From an uncultured Variovorax sp. (lineage in GTDB: Bacteria; Pseudomonadota; Gammaproteobacteria; Burkholderiales; Burkholderiaceae), in NCBI GenBank assembly GCA_946478645.1, contig CAMLCW010000135.1, forward strand, positions 1 through 12,387: a stretch of DNA of 12,387 bases. Reading direction: 5' to 3'. Every line of letters starts with the position of its first letter. The stretch's first letter is position 1. The notes under the pieces were generated by a model, which was not told the DNA's origin, did not search any database, and saw nothing but the letters and a program-made list of their open reading frames with translations. Positions 1 to 7,545 of this stretch are shown here, piece after piece. A program made the translations under genes and the position numbers.

Positions 1-866
<866 letters not shown>

Positions 867-870
867 TGGA

Positions 871-946
871 GGCCCTCAAAAAATGCAATGTACCGATCCG
901 TCGCGCGGCTGGCAAGCCGGCCGCGCGTTGACATTTTTTGGAGGCC
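871..946. repeat. Nested imperfect inverted repeat filling the gap upstream of the cyclohydrolase gene
   Basis: The inner arms are CGCGCGGCTGGC (902-913) and GCCGGCCGCGCG (916-927), 12 nt each with one mismatch. The outer arms are GGCCCTCAAAAAATGCAA (871-888) and TTGACATTTTTTGGAGGCC (928-946), complementary except for two transposed bases and a one-base bulge. A further short palindrome, CCGCGG-TG-CCGCGG, occupies 945-958. The structure lies just after the DUF6152 stop (959-961) and before the next start, so it could be a terminator-like element for the upstream pair, an operator, or both. On the minus strand a T6 run is present (878-883), but it is about 18 nt past the inner hairpin, so a standard rho-independent terminator is not clear. 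Confidence 0.6.
887..915 (-). promoter_or_regulatory. Candidate sigma70 promoter for the GTP cyclohydrolase II-like gene
   Basis: Reading the minus strand, TTGCCA (915-910) and TACATT (892-887) are separated by exactly 17 nt. They differ from the TTGACA/TATAAT consensus at one and two positions respectively. Initiation would fall around 877-880, giving a leader of roughly 12-15 nt that contains the GAGG ribosome site before the ATG at 866. The -35 box sits inside the loop side of the inverted repeat at 902-927, so a protein binding that palindrome could control it. Prediction from sequence only. Confidence 0.5.
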
Positions 947-958
947 GCGGTGCCGCGG

Positions 959-1426
959 TCAGGCCGGCGACGAGCGCAGGCCGTAGGCCTTGCCGTCGAC
1001 GAACAGGTATTCGGCGCGCAGCACCGGATCGCCTTTCTCGCCCGTGAACGTGAAGCCGATCACCTCCACCGGGGTGCCCGGCTTGATCTCCTCGACGCCC
1101 CAGGCCGCGAGGCGTGTGAGCGGCGCGAGCTCGACCAGCCACTTGCGGTCGCGCCGGGTCGGCAGCTGGGCCTTGGCGAGCAGCGCCGACCCATCGACCG
1201 CGGCACTCTGGCGCGGCAGCGTGCGCTGCTTCAGATCGGCCGGCAGGGTCGGGCTCTCGGGCCGCTCGATCTCGAGCTCGCCGTGCGGATTGCGCCACAC
1301 GACCCGGGTCGCGCGCCCCGCGAGGTAGAGCGGCCGGTCCTGGTCGAAACTGCTCCAGCCGTGATGGGCCCAGGCCGGCAGCGCGAGCGCCAGCGAACCG
1401 GCGGTAAACATTCGTCGATGAATCAT
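959..1426 (-). CDS. Secreted DUF6152-type protein with predicted mature N-terminus His-His
   Basis: 155 residues. The first 20 form a Sec signal peptide: a basic start (MIHRRMF), a hydrophobic stretch (AGSLALAL) and a PAWA cleavage site. The predicted mature protein begins HHGWSSFDQDRPLYL, followed by a VVWRNPHGELEIE motif (about 41-53, with H48). I recognise these two motifs as those of the uncharacterised DUF6152 family of small periplasmic proteins. The chosen ATG (1426) has GGAG 8 nt upstream; an in-frame ATG at 1450 exists but lacks a better ribosome site and would spoil the signal peptide. It lies 16 nt after the membrane protein gene and is almost certainly co-transcribed with it. Function is unknown. 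A His at the extreme mature N-terminus is seen in copper proteins such as CopC and LPMOs, so metal binding is a reasonable inference but unproven. Confidence 0.8.
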   Translation of the reverse strand: MIHRRMFTAGSLALALPAWAHHGWSSFDQDRPLYLAGRATRVVWRNPHGELEIERPESPTLPADLKQRTLPRQSAAVDGSALLAKAQLPTRRDRKWLVELAPLTRLAAWGVEEIKPGTPVEVIGFTFTGEKGDPVLRAEYLFVDGKAYGLRSSPA

Positions 1427-1442
1427 TTCTCGGTCTCCTTGC

Positions 1443-1868
1443 TCAGACATAGGCGATCCAGCGCCCGCAGATGATGACAGCGAGCCAAAACCCCAGCGAC
1501 AGCAGGCATTGCGCCCGGCCCCTGGCACCATCCGCCGCCAAGCCGCCGCGAAGGTGGAACCAGAGCGCATTGGCACCGGCCAGTCCGATCAGCAGGAGCT
1601 TGATGCGAAAGGCGGTGTTCGACAGCAGCTCGCCGGGCTGGGTGGCAAACATCGTGAGCCCGGTGGCCGCGCAGAGCAGAAAGCCCGCCAGCGCCGGAAT
1701 GAGGGTGATGCGCGCGAGCTGCGGCATCGGCAGGCCGCGGCCGAGCCCGAGCACCCGCAGTTCGAAGACCATGAGGCCGCCGAACAGCAGCGCGATGCCC
1801 ACGATGTGCACCGCTTCGAGGGCGGGATAGGCCCAGGGATGGGACGCGAGTCCGGCGAACAACGGCAT
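1443..1868 (-). CDS. Four-helix membrane protein, DUF6644/CopD-like
   Basis: 141 residues with four hydrophobic segments at about 14-34, 50-75, 86-105 and 117-140. The first helix carries EAVHIVGIALLFGGLMVFEL, a pattern I associate with DUF6644/DUF2214 and loosely with the CopD copper-resistance domain. Polar or potentially ligating residues in or near the membrane are H10, H21, H105, C66, C121 and C134. The ATG at 1868 was chosen over a longer 184-codon frame because AAGGAG lies 6 nt upstream and the extra N-terminal sequence is polar and intergenic-like. It is the first gene of a two-gene unit with the DUF6152 gene and is transcribed away from the ECF sigma gene across a 131-nt gap. No enzyme activity can be assigned. 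The family label is moderately sure; the integral membrane character is firm. Confidence 0.77.
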   Translation of the reverse strand: MPLFAGLASHPWAYPALEAVHIVGIALLFGGLMVFELRVLGLGRGLPMPQLARITLIPALAGFLLCAATGLTMFATQPGELLSNTAFRIKLLLIGLAGANALWFHLRGGLAADGARGRAQCLLSLGFWLAVIICGRWIAYV

Positions 1869-1999
1869 GAAGCGCTCCTTCGACGGGGTGGCGGCGAGCT
1901 TAGCCGACGGGCGCCGAGCGTGCCGGCCGGGCAGGGCACAATCAGCAACATCTTTTTTCGAGCGGCTGTAACTGGCCGGTCCGACGGCACGAAACACAA
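1869..1999. promoter_or_regulatory. Divergent intergenic region between the DUF6644-like and ECF sigma genes
   Basis: These 131 nt must hold promoters in both directions. A SigF-like ECF promoter reading right is listed separately. For the leftward pair I looked for a matching GTAAC/CGAA arrangement and found none with correct spacing: CGAA occurs on the minus strand near 1880 and 1957, but no GTAAC lies 16-17 nt upstream of either. No convincing sigma70 pair was found either. A short GC palindrome (TGCCGGCCGGGCA, 1921-1933) is present. Confidence 0.5.
1967..1993 (+). promoter_or_regulatory. Candidate ECF (SigF-type) autoregulatory promoter
   Basis: TGTAAC (1967-1972) and CGAA (1990-1993) are separated by 17 nt, directly upstream of the sigma factor gene. 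This resembles the GTAAC...CGAA promoters reported for SigF of Caulobacter crescentus, whose anti-sigma factor NrsF is homologous to the protein encoded downstream here. ECF sigma factors usually activate their own promoter. The -10 element ends only 6 nt before the ATG at 2000, so transcription would start at or very near that codon. Confidence 0.6.
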
Positions 2000-2566
2000 A
2001 TGGACAGCGGAATGCGAATGAGGGAGGCCGAGACGGCGCTGCGAAGCCTGTTTCTGCGCGGCCTCGACGGAGACGCGGCAGCCTATCGCGAATTCCTGCA
2101 GAAGCTGAGCGCGCATTTGCGCGCGTTCTTGGCCAGGCGGCTTTTCGGCTGGCCCGATGAAGTGGAAGATCTCGTTCAGGAATGCCTGCTCGCCATGCAC
2201 AACCAGCGCCATACCTACCAGAGCGACCAGCCGTTGACGGCCTGGGTGCATGCCATCGCGCGCTACAAGATGATCGACCTGCTGCGCGCCAAGTCGGTGC
2301 GCGAGGCGCTGCATGATCCGCTCGACGACGAGCTCGAGGTGTTCGCCGCCTCGGCCACCGAGGCCAGCGACGCCCGCCGCGACCTCCATGGGCTGCTGCA
2401 GACGCTGCCCGAGCGCCAGCGCCTGCCGATCGTGCATGTGAAGATCGAAGGGCTGTCGGTGGCCGAGACGGCCGGGCTGACCGGCATGTCCGAATCGGCC
2501 GTGAAAGTGGGCATCCATCGCGGGCTGAAGGCGCTCGCCGCCAGGATCAGGAGCAAGACACCATGA
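2000..2566 (+). CDS. ECF-family RNA polymerase sigma factor (SigF-like, NrsF-linked)
   Basis: 188 residues, normal for an ECF sigma factor. The sigma-2 region spans about 25-100, with [15 protein letters not shown] (53-67) for core binding and [16 protein letters not shown] (81-96) for -10 recognition. The sigma-4 region spans about 128-183, with [21 protein letters not shown] and the helix-turn-helix [17 protein letters not shown]. It directs RNA polymerase to stress promoters when released from its anti-sigma partner, encoded next and overlapping by 4 nt (ATGA). The start is uncertain: ATG codons at 2000, 2012 and 2018 are in frame and none has a good Shine-Dalgarno. The candidate promoter just upstream would make the first codon almost leaderless, so one of the two internal starts is equally possible. 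The anti-sigma partner points to the SigF-like group, known in Caulobacter for response to chromium and cadmium; the signal here is not known. Confidence 0.92.
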   Translation: MDSGMRMREAETALRSLFLRGLDGDAAAYREFLQKLSAHLRAFLARRLFGWPDEVEDLVQECLLAMHNQRHTYQSDQPLTAWVHAIARYKMIDLLRAKSVREALHDPLDDELEVFAASATEASDARRDLHGLLQTLPERQRLPIVHVKIEGLSVAETAGLTGMSESAVKVGIHRGLKALAARIRSKTP

Positions 2567-3204
2567 AGACCGACGATCTCGTTGCCATGCTGGCCTCGGG
2601 GCCGACCGCCGTCCCGCGCCGCGCCGCAGCGCGGCGCATCGAGTTGGCGCTGCTCGCGGGCTTGCCGCTGTCGGCCGCCATCGTGCTGTTCGGCTATGGC
2701 GTGCGGCCCGACCTGCTGCAGGCGATGTTCTGGCCGATGTTCTGGATGAAGCTGCTGTTCCCGCTGTGCATCGCGGTGGCGGCCTTCGTGGTGGCGCAGC
2801 GCGTCGCCCGCCCCGGCGTGCGGGTGCGCGGCGCCTGGCTCGGCATCGCGCTGCCGGTGCTCGCGCTCTGGGTGCTGGCGGCCATCAGCTGGTTTGCCGC
2901 GCCCGCCGGCGAGCGCATGCCGCTGCTCATGGGCGAGACATGGCAGATGTGCCTGGTCAGCATCGGGGCCATCGCGCTGCCGCTCTTCGTGGCGGCGCTG
3001 GCGGCCATGAAGAGCCTCGCGCCCACACGGCCGGCGCTGGCCGGCGCAGCGGTCGGCGGACTCGCCGGCGGCGCGGGCGCCGCGCTCTATGCGCTGCACT
3101 GCACCGAACTGACGGCGCCGTTCCTCGCGGTCTGGTACGTTGCCGGCATCGCGCTGCCGGTGGTGGTCGGCGCCCTGATCGGGCCGCGGCTGCTGCGCTG
3201 GTGA
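2563..3204 (+). CDS. nrsF: NrsF/DUF1109-family membrane anti-sigma factor
   Basis: 213 residues. The cytoplasmic N-terminus (1-30; [13 protein letters not shown] start typical of DUF1109) should bind the sigma factor. Six hydrophobic segments follow, at about 31-46, 62-79, 91-111, 127-148, 157-176 and 186-208. Cysteines fall at C69, C130 and C180; the latter two (TWQMCL and HCTELTAPF) match the pair of conserved cysteines implicated in metal-stress sensing in Caulobacter NrsF. The protein would hold the sigma factor at the inner membrane and release it on thiol or metal stress. The ATG at 2563 overlaps the sigma gene stop as ATGA, with AGGAG 9 nt upstream, so the two are translationally coupled. 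The gene ends at a hairpin shared with the converging ATPase gene. Family call is strong; the inducing signal is inferred from homology. Confidence 0.92.
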   Translation: MKTDDLVAMLASGPTAVPRRAAARRIELALLAGLPLSAAIVLFGYGVRPDLLQAMFWPMFWMKLLFPLCIAVAAFVVAQRVARPGVRVRGAWLGIALPVLALWVLAAISWFAAPAGERMPLLMGETWQMCLVSIGAIALPLFVAALAAMKSLAPTRPALAGAAVGGLAGGAGAALYALHCTELTAPFLAVWYVAGIALPVVVGALIGPRLLRW

Positions 3205-3208
3205 GACG

Positions 3209-3229
3209 AGGGCCGGCCGCGCCGGCCCT
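3209..3229. terminator. Hairpin between convergent genes, possible bidirectional terminator
   Basis: AGGGCCGGC (3209-3217) and GCCGGCCCT (3221-3229) form a perfect 9-bp GC-rich stem with a CGC loop, 4 nt after the nrsF stop and 12 nt before the stop of the converging ATPase gene. No T-run follows on either strand, so it may pause or stabilise 3' ends rather than act as a full rho-independent terminator. Confidence 0.55.
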
Positions 3230-3241
3230 GCACAAACCCGC

Positions 3242-4747
3242 CTACCGGCGCTTCTTGGCGCCGAAGATCCCGCCCAGCACGCCGCGCAGGATCTCCCTGC
3301 CGACGGTGGTGCCCATGGTCCGGACCGCGGACTTGGCCATCGTCTGCACAAGGCCGTCGCGCTTGCCGCCGCGCGGCCCGGTGCTGCCGAACAGCAGGTC
3401 GTTGAGCATGCCGCCCGTGCCCGAAGCCTGTTCCTCGGCGGCCTTGCCGGCAGCGGCCGCATCGGGTGCGCTTTCGGCGCGGCCCTTGAGCTTTTCATAG
3501 GCCGATTCGCGGTCCACCGCCTTCTCGTAGGTGCCGGCCACGAGCGAATTGGCGATCACCGCCTGGCGCTCGGCCGGCGTGACCGGGCCGATCTGGCTGC
3601 CCGGCGGCACCACGTACACACGCTCCGTCACGCTCGGGCGCCCCTTCGCATCGAGGAAGCTCACCAGTGCCTCGCCCACGGCGAGCTCGGTGATCGCGGT
3701 CTCGATGTCGAGGCCCGGCTTCTGGCGCATGGTGGAGGCGGTGGCCTTCACCGCCTTCTGGTCGCGCGGGGTGAAGGCGCGCAGCGCATGCTGCACCCGG
3801 TTGCCGAGCTGGGCCAGCACCGAATCGGGAATGTCGAGCGGGTTCTGGGTCACGAAATACACGCCCACGCCCTTCGAGCGCACCAGCCTCACCACGAGCT
3901 CGATGCGCTCCACCAGCGCCTTGGGCGCCTCGTTGAAGAGCAGGTGCGCCTCGTCGAAGAAGAAGGCCAGCTTCGGCTTCTCGGGGTCGCCGATCTCGGG
4001 CAACTGCTCGAACAGCTCCGACAGCATCCAGAGCAGGAAGGTCGCATAGAGCCGCGGCGAATTCATGAGCTTGTCGGCGGCCAGGATGTTGACCACTCCC
4101 TTGCCGCCCACCGTCTGCATGAAGTCTGCGATGTTGAGCATCGGCTCGCCGAAGAACTTGTCGCCGCCCTGGGTCTCGATCTGCAGCAGCCCGCGCTGTA
4201 TCGCACCCACGCTGGCGGTGCTGATGTTGCCGTATTCGGTGGTGAACTGGCTCGCGTTCTCGCCCACGTGCTGCAGCATGGCGCGCAGGTCTTTCAGGTC
4301 GAGCAGCAGCAGGCCGTTGTCGTCGGCGATCTTGAAGACCAGATTCAGCACGCCGGCCTGGGTCTCGTTGAGATCGAGCATGCGGCCGAGCAGCAGCGGG
4401 CCCATGTCGGAGATGGTGGCGCGTACCGGATGGCCCTGCTCGCCGAAGACGTCCCACAGCGCGACGGGGCAGGCGCCGGGCTCGGGCAGCGCGATGCCGC
4501 GCTCGGCCAGCGTGGCCGCCATCTTCTCGCCGATGCTGCCTTTCTGGCTCATGCCGGTCAGGTCGCCCTTGACGTCGGCCATGAACACCGGCACGCCGAT
4601 GCCCGAGAGCTTTTCGGCGATGGTCTGCAAGGTCACGGTCTTGCCGGTGCCGGTGGCGCCGGTGATCAGGCCATGGCGATTGGCGAGGTTGGGCAGCAGG
4701 GCGCACTCGACGGTGTCGTGGCGTGCGATCAGGAGGGGGTCGGCCAT
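3242..4747 (-). CDS. yjgR: YjgR/DUF853-family HerA-like P-loop ATPase
   Basis: 501 residues, the usual length of this family. The Walker A motif GATGTGKT is at 30-37, followed by an [11 protein letters not shown] segment (55-65). The Walker B is [13 protein letters not shown] (259-271), and a sensor/arginine-finger region [21 protein letters not shown] spans about 297-317. The C-terminal 80 residues hold a low-complexity Ala/Glu linker and the basic tail GAKKRR. HerA-type ATPases form hexameric DNA-pumping rings. YjgR-type proteins are widespread, stand-alone and lack an assigned biological role; no NurA-type nuclease neighbour is visible. The ATG at 4747 ([14 protein letters not shown]) was chosen over a 25-codon longer frame because GGAG lies 9 nt upstream and family members start close to this point. 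It converges on the anti-sigma gene and diverges from the polyene operon, with no evident functional link to either. Confidence 0.93.
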   Translation of the reverse strand: MADPLLIARHDTVECALLPNLANRHGLITGATGTGKTVTLQTIAEKLSGIGVPVFMADVKGDLTGMSQKGSIGEKMAATLAERGIALPEPGACPVALWDVFGEQGHPVRATISDMGPLLLGRMLDLNETQAGVLNLVFKIADDNGLLLLDLKDLRAMLQHVGENASQFTTEYGNISTASVGAIQRGLLQIETQGGDKFFGEPMLNIADFMQTVGGKGVVNILAADKLMNSPRLYATFLLWMLSELFEQLPEIGDPEKPKLAFFFDEAHLLFNEAPKALVERIELVVRLVRSKGVGVYFVTQNPLDIPDSVLAQLGNRVQHALRAFTPRDQKAVKATASTMRQKPGLDIETAITELAVGEALVSFLDAKGRPSVTERVYVVPPGSQIGPVTPAERQAVIANSLVAGTYEKAVDRESAYEKLKGRAESAPDAAAAGKAAEEQASGTGGMLNDLLFGSTGPRGGKRDGLVQTMAKSAVRTMGTTVGREILRGVLGGIFGAKKRR

Positions 4748-4863
4748 GAAAAGAGGCTCCGGGTCGTGGCGAAGCGGGCAGTTTAGGGCCACGGGCGCCT
4801 GGGCCAGCCTCCTATAATCCACGGCCCCCGAGGCAGTAACCGAAAACGTTCAGGAGGTTCTCT
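4748..4863. promoter_or_regulatory. Divergent intergenic region with -10 box and strong ribosome site for the aryl polyene operon
   Basis: A perfect TATAAT lies at 4813-4818 on the plus strand, about 45 nt before the ACP start, but no recognisable -35 box is found 15-19 nt upstream (bases 4788-4797 are GC-rich). An activator-dependent promoter is therefore possible. AGGAGG at 4852-4857 sits 6 nt before the TTG start codon, the strongest ribosome site in the window. No clear promoter for the leftward ATPase gene was found. Confidence 0.5.
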
Positions 4864-5175
4864 TTGTCATCGACTGCTCAGCCCCCCATTCCCGCCGCCG
4901 GCGATTCGCCTGAACAGTCGCCGATCGAGAAAGAGTTGGCCGTCCTGCTCGTGAACGCGCTCAACCTCGAGGTTGCGCCCGAAGACATCGTGCCGACCGA
5001 CCCGCTGTATGGCGAAGGCCTGGGCCTCGACTCGATCGACATCCTCGAGGTCGCGCTCGAGGTGTCGCGGCGCTACGGATTCCAGTTGCGCTCGGACGAC
5101 GAGCGCAACCAGCAGATCTTCCAGTCGCTGCGAACGCTCGCGACCCACGTCGCCCAGCACCGCAGCGCTTCCTGA
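4864..5175 (+). CDS. Acyl carrier protein of the aryl polyene operon
   Basis: 103 residues. The core (about 20-98) is a phosphopantetheine carrier domain with the attachment motif GLGLDSIDILEVALE; S57 is the expected 4'-phosphopantetheine site. The first 18 residues are a Pro/Ser-rich extension. It would carry the aromatic starter and growing polyene chain as thioesters in the cytoplasm. The start is TTG at 4864, set by AGGAGG 6 nt upstream; no in-frame ATG is available before the conserved core. It is the first gene of the operon and is followed after 3 nt by the COG4648 gene. Aryl polyene clusters described in E. coli and Xenorhabdus have two ACPs side by side; only one is present here, so the partner is either downstream of the window or absent. 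Confidence 0.93.
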   Translation: MSSTAQPPIPAAGDSPEQSPIEKELAVLLVNALNLEVAPEDIVPTDPLYGEGLGLDSIDILEVALEVSRRYGFQLRSDDERNQQIFQSLRTLATHVAQHRSAS

Positions 5176-5178
5176 TCC

Positions 5179-5820
5179 ATGTCTCGATGGCGACTGGCGC
5201 TCCTGCTGCTCGCGGGGGTGGCGTATGCCGGCCTCTCGCACTGGATGATGCTGTTCCACGCCACTGAGCCGTGGGCCGTGCTGGTGCTGCTGGGCCCGCT
5301 CTGGCTCGCCGCGATGGGTTTCGCCGCCAGCAAGTTCGGCCGCTGGGGCTTTGCCGGCGCGCTGCTGCTCGGCGCGGCGGGGTTCGCGCTGGTCTTCATG
5401 GGTGAAGCGGGCGATCCCAACCGGCTCTACGTGTTCCAGCATGTCGCGATCAACGGCCTGCTGTGCGGCTGGTTCGGCGCTTCGCTGCGCGGGCCCGGGC
5501 TGCCGCTGATCTCGCAGTTCGCGCAGCGCGTGCATCCGCTCAAGGGCCAGATGCTGGCCTACACCACGCAGCTCACGCGCGTCTGGACGGCGTACTTCGC
5601 GCTGGTGGTCGCGTCTTCGGTCGTGGTCTATCTCACGCTGCCTTTCTCGGCCTGGTCGCTGCTCGCGAACGTGCTCACGCCGCTGTCGGTGACGCTGCTC
5701 TTCGTCGGCGAGCACCTGCTGCGCTACCGGCTGCACCCCGAATTCGAGCGCACGCGGCTGATCGATGCGGTGCGCGCCTTCCAGGGCAGCTCGATCGGCG
5801 AGCGCAGCGGGCATCGCTGA
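5179..5820 (+). CDS. COG4648-type multi-spanning membrane protein of the aryl polyene operon
   Basis: 213 residues with about six hydrophobic segments (roughly 5-25, 32-51, 57-75, 87-103, 136-156, 158-178) and a basic C-terminal tail. Motifs I associate with this family are RLYVFQHVAINGLLCGWFGASL (83-104) and LTRVWTAYFAL (132-142). COG4648 proteins are constant companions of aryl polyene clusters, normally placed between the ACPs and the AMP-ligase as here, but their biochemical role is unassigned. They may anchor or organise the synthesis complex at the inner membrane (inference). The ATG at 5179 is 3 nt after the ACP stop, so translation is likely coupled. Family call is supported by sequence and by position. 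Confidence 0.88.
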   Translation: MSRWRLALLLLAGVAYAGLSHWMMLFHATEPWAVLVLLGPLWLAAMGFAASKFGRWGFAGALLLGAAGFALVFMGEAGDPNRLYVFQHVAINGLLCGWFGASLRGPGLPLISQFAQRVHPLKGQMLAYTTQLTRVWTAYFALVVASSVVVYLTLPFSAWSLLANVLTPLSVTLLFVGEHLLRYRLHPEFERTRLIDAVRAFQGSSIGERSGHR

Positions 5821-5835
5821 ACGCGGAGGCGCCTC

Positions 5836-7545
5836 TTGACTGCCGACCCCCGCCTGCTGCCCCTCGTGGCCGACCGCGACCTCGATGCCCCGCTGGCGTG
5901 GCGCGCCGGCGTGCCCGTGAGCACGCGCCAGTTCCTGGCCGACGTGGCGCGCTTCGCGCCGGTGCTGCCCGGCCAGGGGCCCGCCGTGAACCTTTGCGTC
6001 GACCGCTACGCGTTCGCAGTGAGCCTTGCGGCCGCGCTGGTGCGTGGCCATGCCAGCCTGCTGCCGCCCGATGCGCGGCCCGACACGCTCGAGCGCCTGC
6101 GCGGCGCCGCGGTGCCGGGCCTGTTCGCGCTGACGGACGATGCCGCGCAGGCCACGCCCGGCATGCCGCGCGTGCTGATCGAAGACCGCTCCAGCGCGGA
6201 GGGCGGCGAAGCCCTCGCGATCCCTGCGATCGACGCCAAGATGCATGCGGTGAGCCTGCTGACTTCCGGCTCCACGGGTGCGCCGCAGCCGCATGCCAAG
6301 CGTTGGGAAACCCTGGTCGGCGACGTGGCCGTGGCGGTCGAGCGGCTCGCGAGCCTGCTCGGGCGGCCGTCGCTCGCCGGCCTCACGCTGGTGGCGACGG
6401 TGCCGGTGCAGCACAGCTACGGGCTCGAGTCGTCGGTGCTGCTGGCGCTGCTGGGCGGCGCCGCGTTCGACAGCGGACGCCCGTTCTTCCCGGCCGACGT
6501 GGCGCGCACCCTGGCCTCGGTGCCGCGGCCGCGCGCGCTCGTCACCACGCCGTTCCACCTGAAGACGCTGCTGCTGTCGGGCATCGAGCTGCCGCCGGTG
6601 GACCTGATCCTCTCGGCCACCGCGCCGCTCTCGCCGCAACTCGCGGCCCAGGCCGAGCAGATGCTCGGCGGCGTGCTGATCGAGATCTACGGCAGCACCG
6701 AGTCGGGCCAGGTCGCCACGCGCCGCACCACGCAGAGCGAAGTCTGGGAGAACCTCGGGCAGATCGAGGTGCATGCCGAGCCGGGGGAGGGCGACGCGCC
6801 CGAGCGCTTCATCTTCAGCGGCGACTTCCTGCCCGAGCCGACGCCGATGGCCGACGTGCTCGAGCTGATCGATGCACGCCGCTATCGCCTGCTGGGCCGC
6901 GCCAACGATTTGATCCACGTGGCGGGCCGGCGCAGCTCGCTCGCCCATCTCAACTACCACCTCAACAGCATCCCGGGCGTCGAGGACGGCGCCTTCTGGC
7001 TGCCCGACGAGGTCGCCGACGGCGTGGTCCGGCCCGTGGCCTTCGTGGTGGCGCCGACGCTGTCGGCCGGCGAGATCATCGCCGCGCTGCGGCAGCGGCT
7101 CGAGGCGGTGTTCGTGCCGCGCCGGGTGGTGCAGGTCAAGGGCTTCCCGCGCGAAGGCACCGGCAAGCTCACGGCGCGGGCGCTGCGCGAGTTCGCCCTC
7201 GCGCAGCTCGCCGGCGGCGACACGCCGGTACAGATGGCGCACCAGGTGCCGGTCGACCATCCTGTCTTCGCGGGGCATTTCCCGGGCCAGCCGCTGCTGC
7301 CCGGCGCCCTGATCCTGGCCGAGGTGATGGAGGCCGTGCAACGCGTGCCGGCGCTGGCCGAGCGGCTCGGCAGCCATCCCGTTCTGGTGGCCGCCAAGTT
7401 CCTCGCGCCGGTGCGTCCGGGCAGCCTGCTGTCGATCGACCTGCAGCCCGAGGCCGGCGCCGCGCGCGGCGTGCGCTTCGACGTGCGCTGCAGCGGCGTG
7501 GTGGCCGTCACCGGCCGCTGGGCCGCGGCGCCGGGACCGGCCTGA
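5836..7545 (+). CDS. Acyl/aryl-ACP ligase fused to a FabZ-like hotdog dehydratase
   Basis: 569 residues with two domains. Residues 1-460 are an AMP-forming ligase: P-loop TSGSTGAPQPHAK (143-155), YGSTESG (285-291), GRANDLIHVAGRR (354-366) and the C-terminal lysine motif FPREGTGKL with K444. It would activate an aromatic acid such as 4-hydroxybenzoate and load it on the ACP. Residues about 463-569 are a FabA/FabZ hotdog domain with DHPVFAGHFPGQPLLPG; H481 aligns with the catalytic His of FabZ. The residue 14 after it, a Glu in E. coli FabZ, is Ala (A495) here, with Glu at the next position (E496). In the best-known aryl polyene clusters the ligase (ApeH) and dehydratase (ApeI) are separate proteins, so this is a natural fusion. 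The start is TTG at 5836 with GGAGG 6 nt upstream, 15 nt after the previous stop. Substrate is inferred from context. Confidence 0.9.
   Translation: MTADPRLLPLVADRDLDAPLAWRAGVPVSTRQFLADVARFAPVLPGQGPAVNLCVDRYAFAVSLAAALVRGHASLLPPDARPDTLERLRGAAVPGLFALTDDAAQATPGMPRVLIEDRSSAEGGEALAIPAIDAKMHAVSLLTSGSTGAPQPHAKRWETLVGDVAVAVERLASLLGRPSLAGLTLVATVPVQHSYGLESSVLLALLGGAAFDSGRPFFPADVARTLASVPRPRALVTTPFHLKTLLLSGIELPPVDLILSATAPLSPQLAAQAEQMLGGVLIEIYGSTESGQVATRRTTQSEVWENLGQIEVHAEPGEGDAPERFIFSGDFLPEPTPMADVLELIDARRYRLLGRANDLIHVAGRRSSLAHLNYHLNSIPGVEDGAFWLPDEVADGVVRPVAFVVAPTLSAGEIIAALRQRLEAVFVPRRVVQVKGFPREGTGKLTARALREFALAQLAGGDTPVQMAHQVPVDHPVFAGHFPGQPLLPGALILAEVMEAVQRVPALAERLGSHPVLVAAKFLAPVRPGSLLSIDLQPEAGAARGVRFDVRCSGVVAVTGRWAAAPGPA

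Noticed and set aside
3205..3241. Possible small RNA or attachment site in the convergent gap
   Set aside because: Only 37 nt long and fully explained by a simple hairpin between two gene ends.
4836..4844. GTAACCGAA as a possible second SigF-type promoter before the polyene operon
   Set aside because: The two half-motifs are fused without the required 16-17 nt spacer, so it cannot be a promoter of that type.
4867..7377. 836-codon antisense open frame across the ACP, COG4648 and ligase genes
   Set aside because: Composition is rich in Arg, His, Gln and Glu with no domain motif, while the opposite strand carries three recognisable proteins with proper starts.
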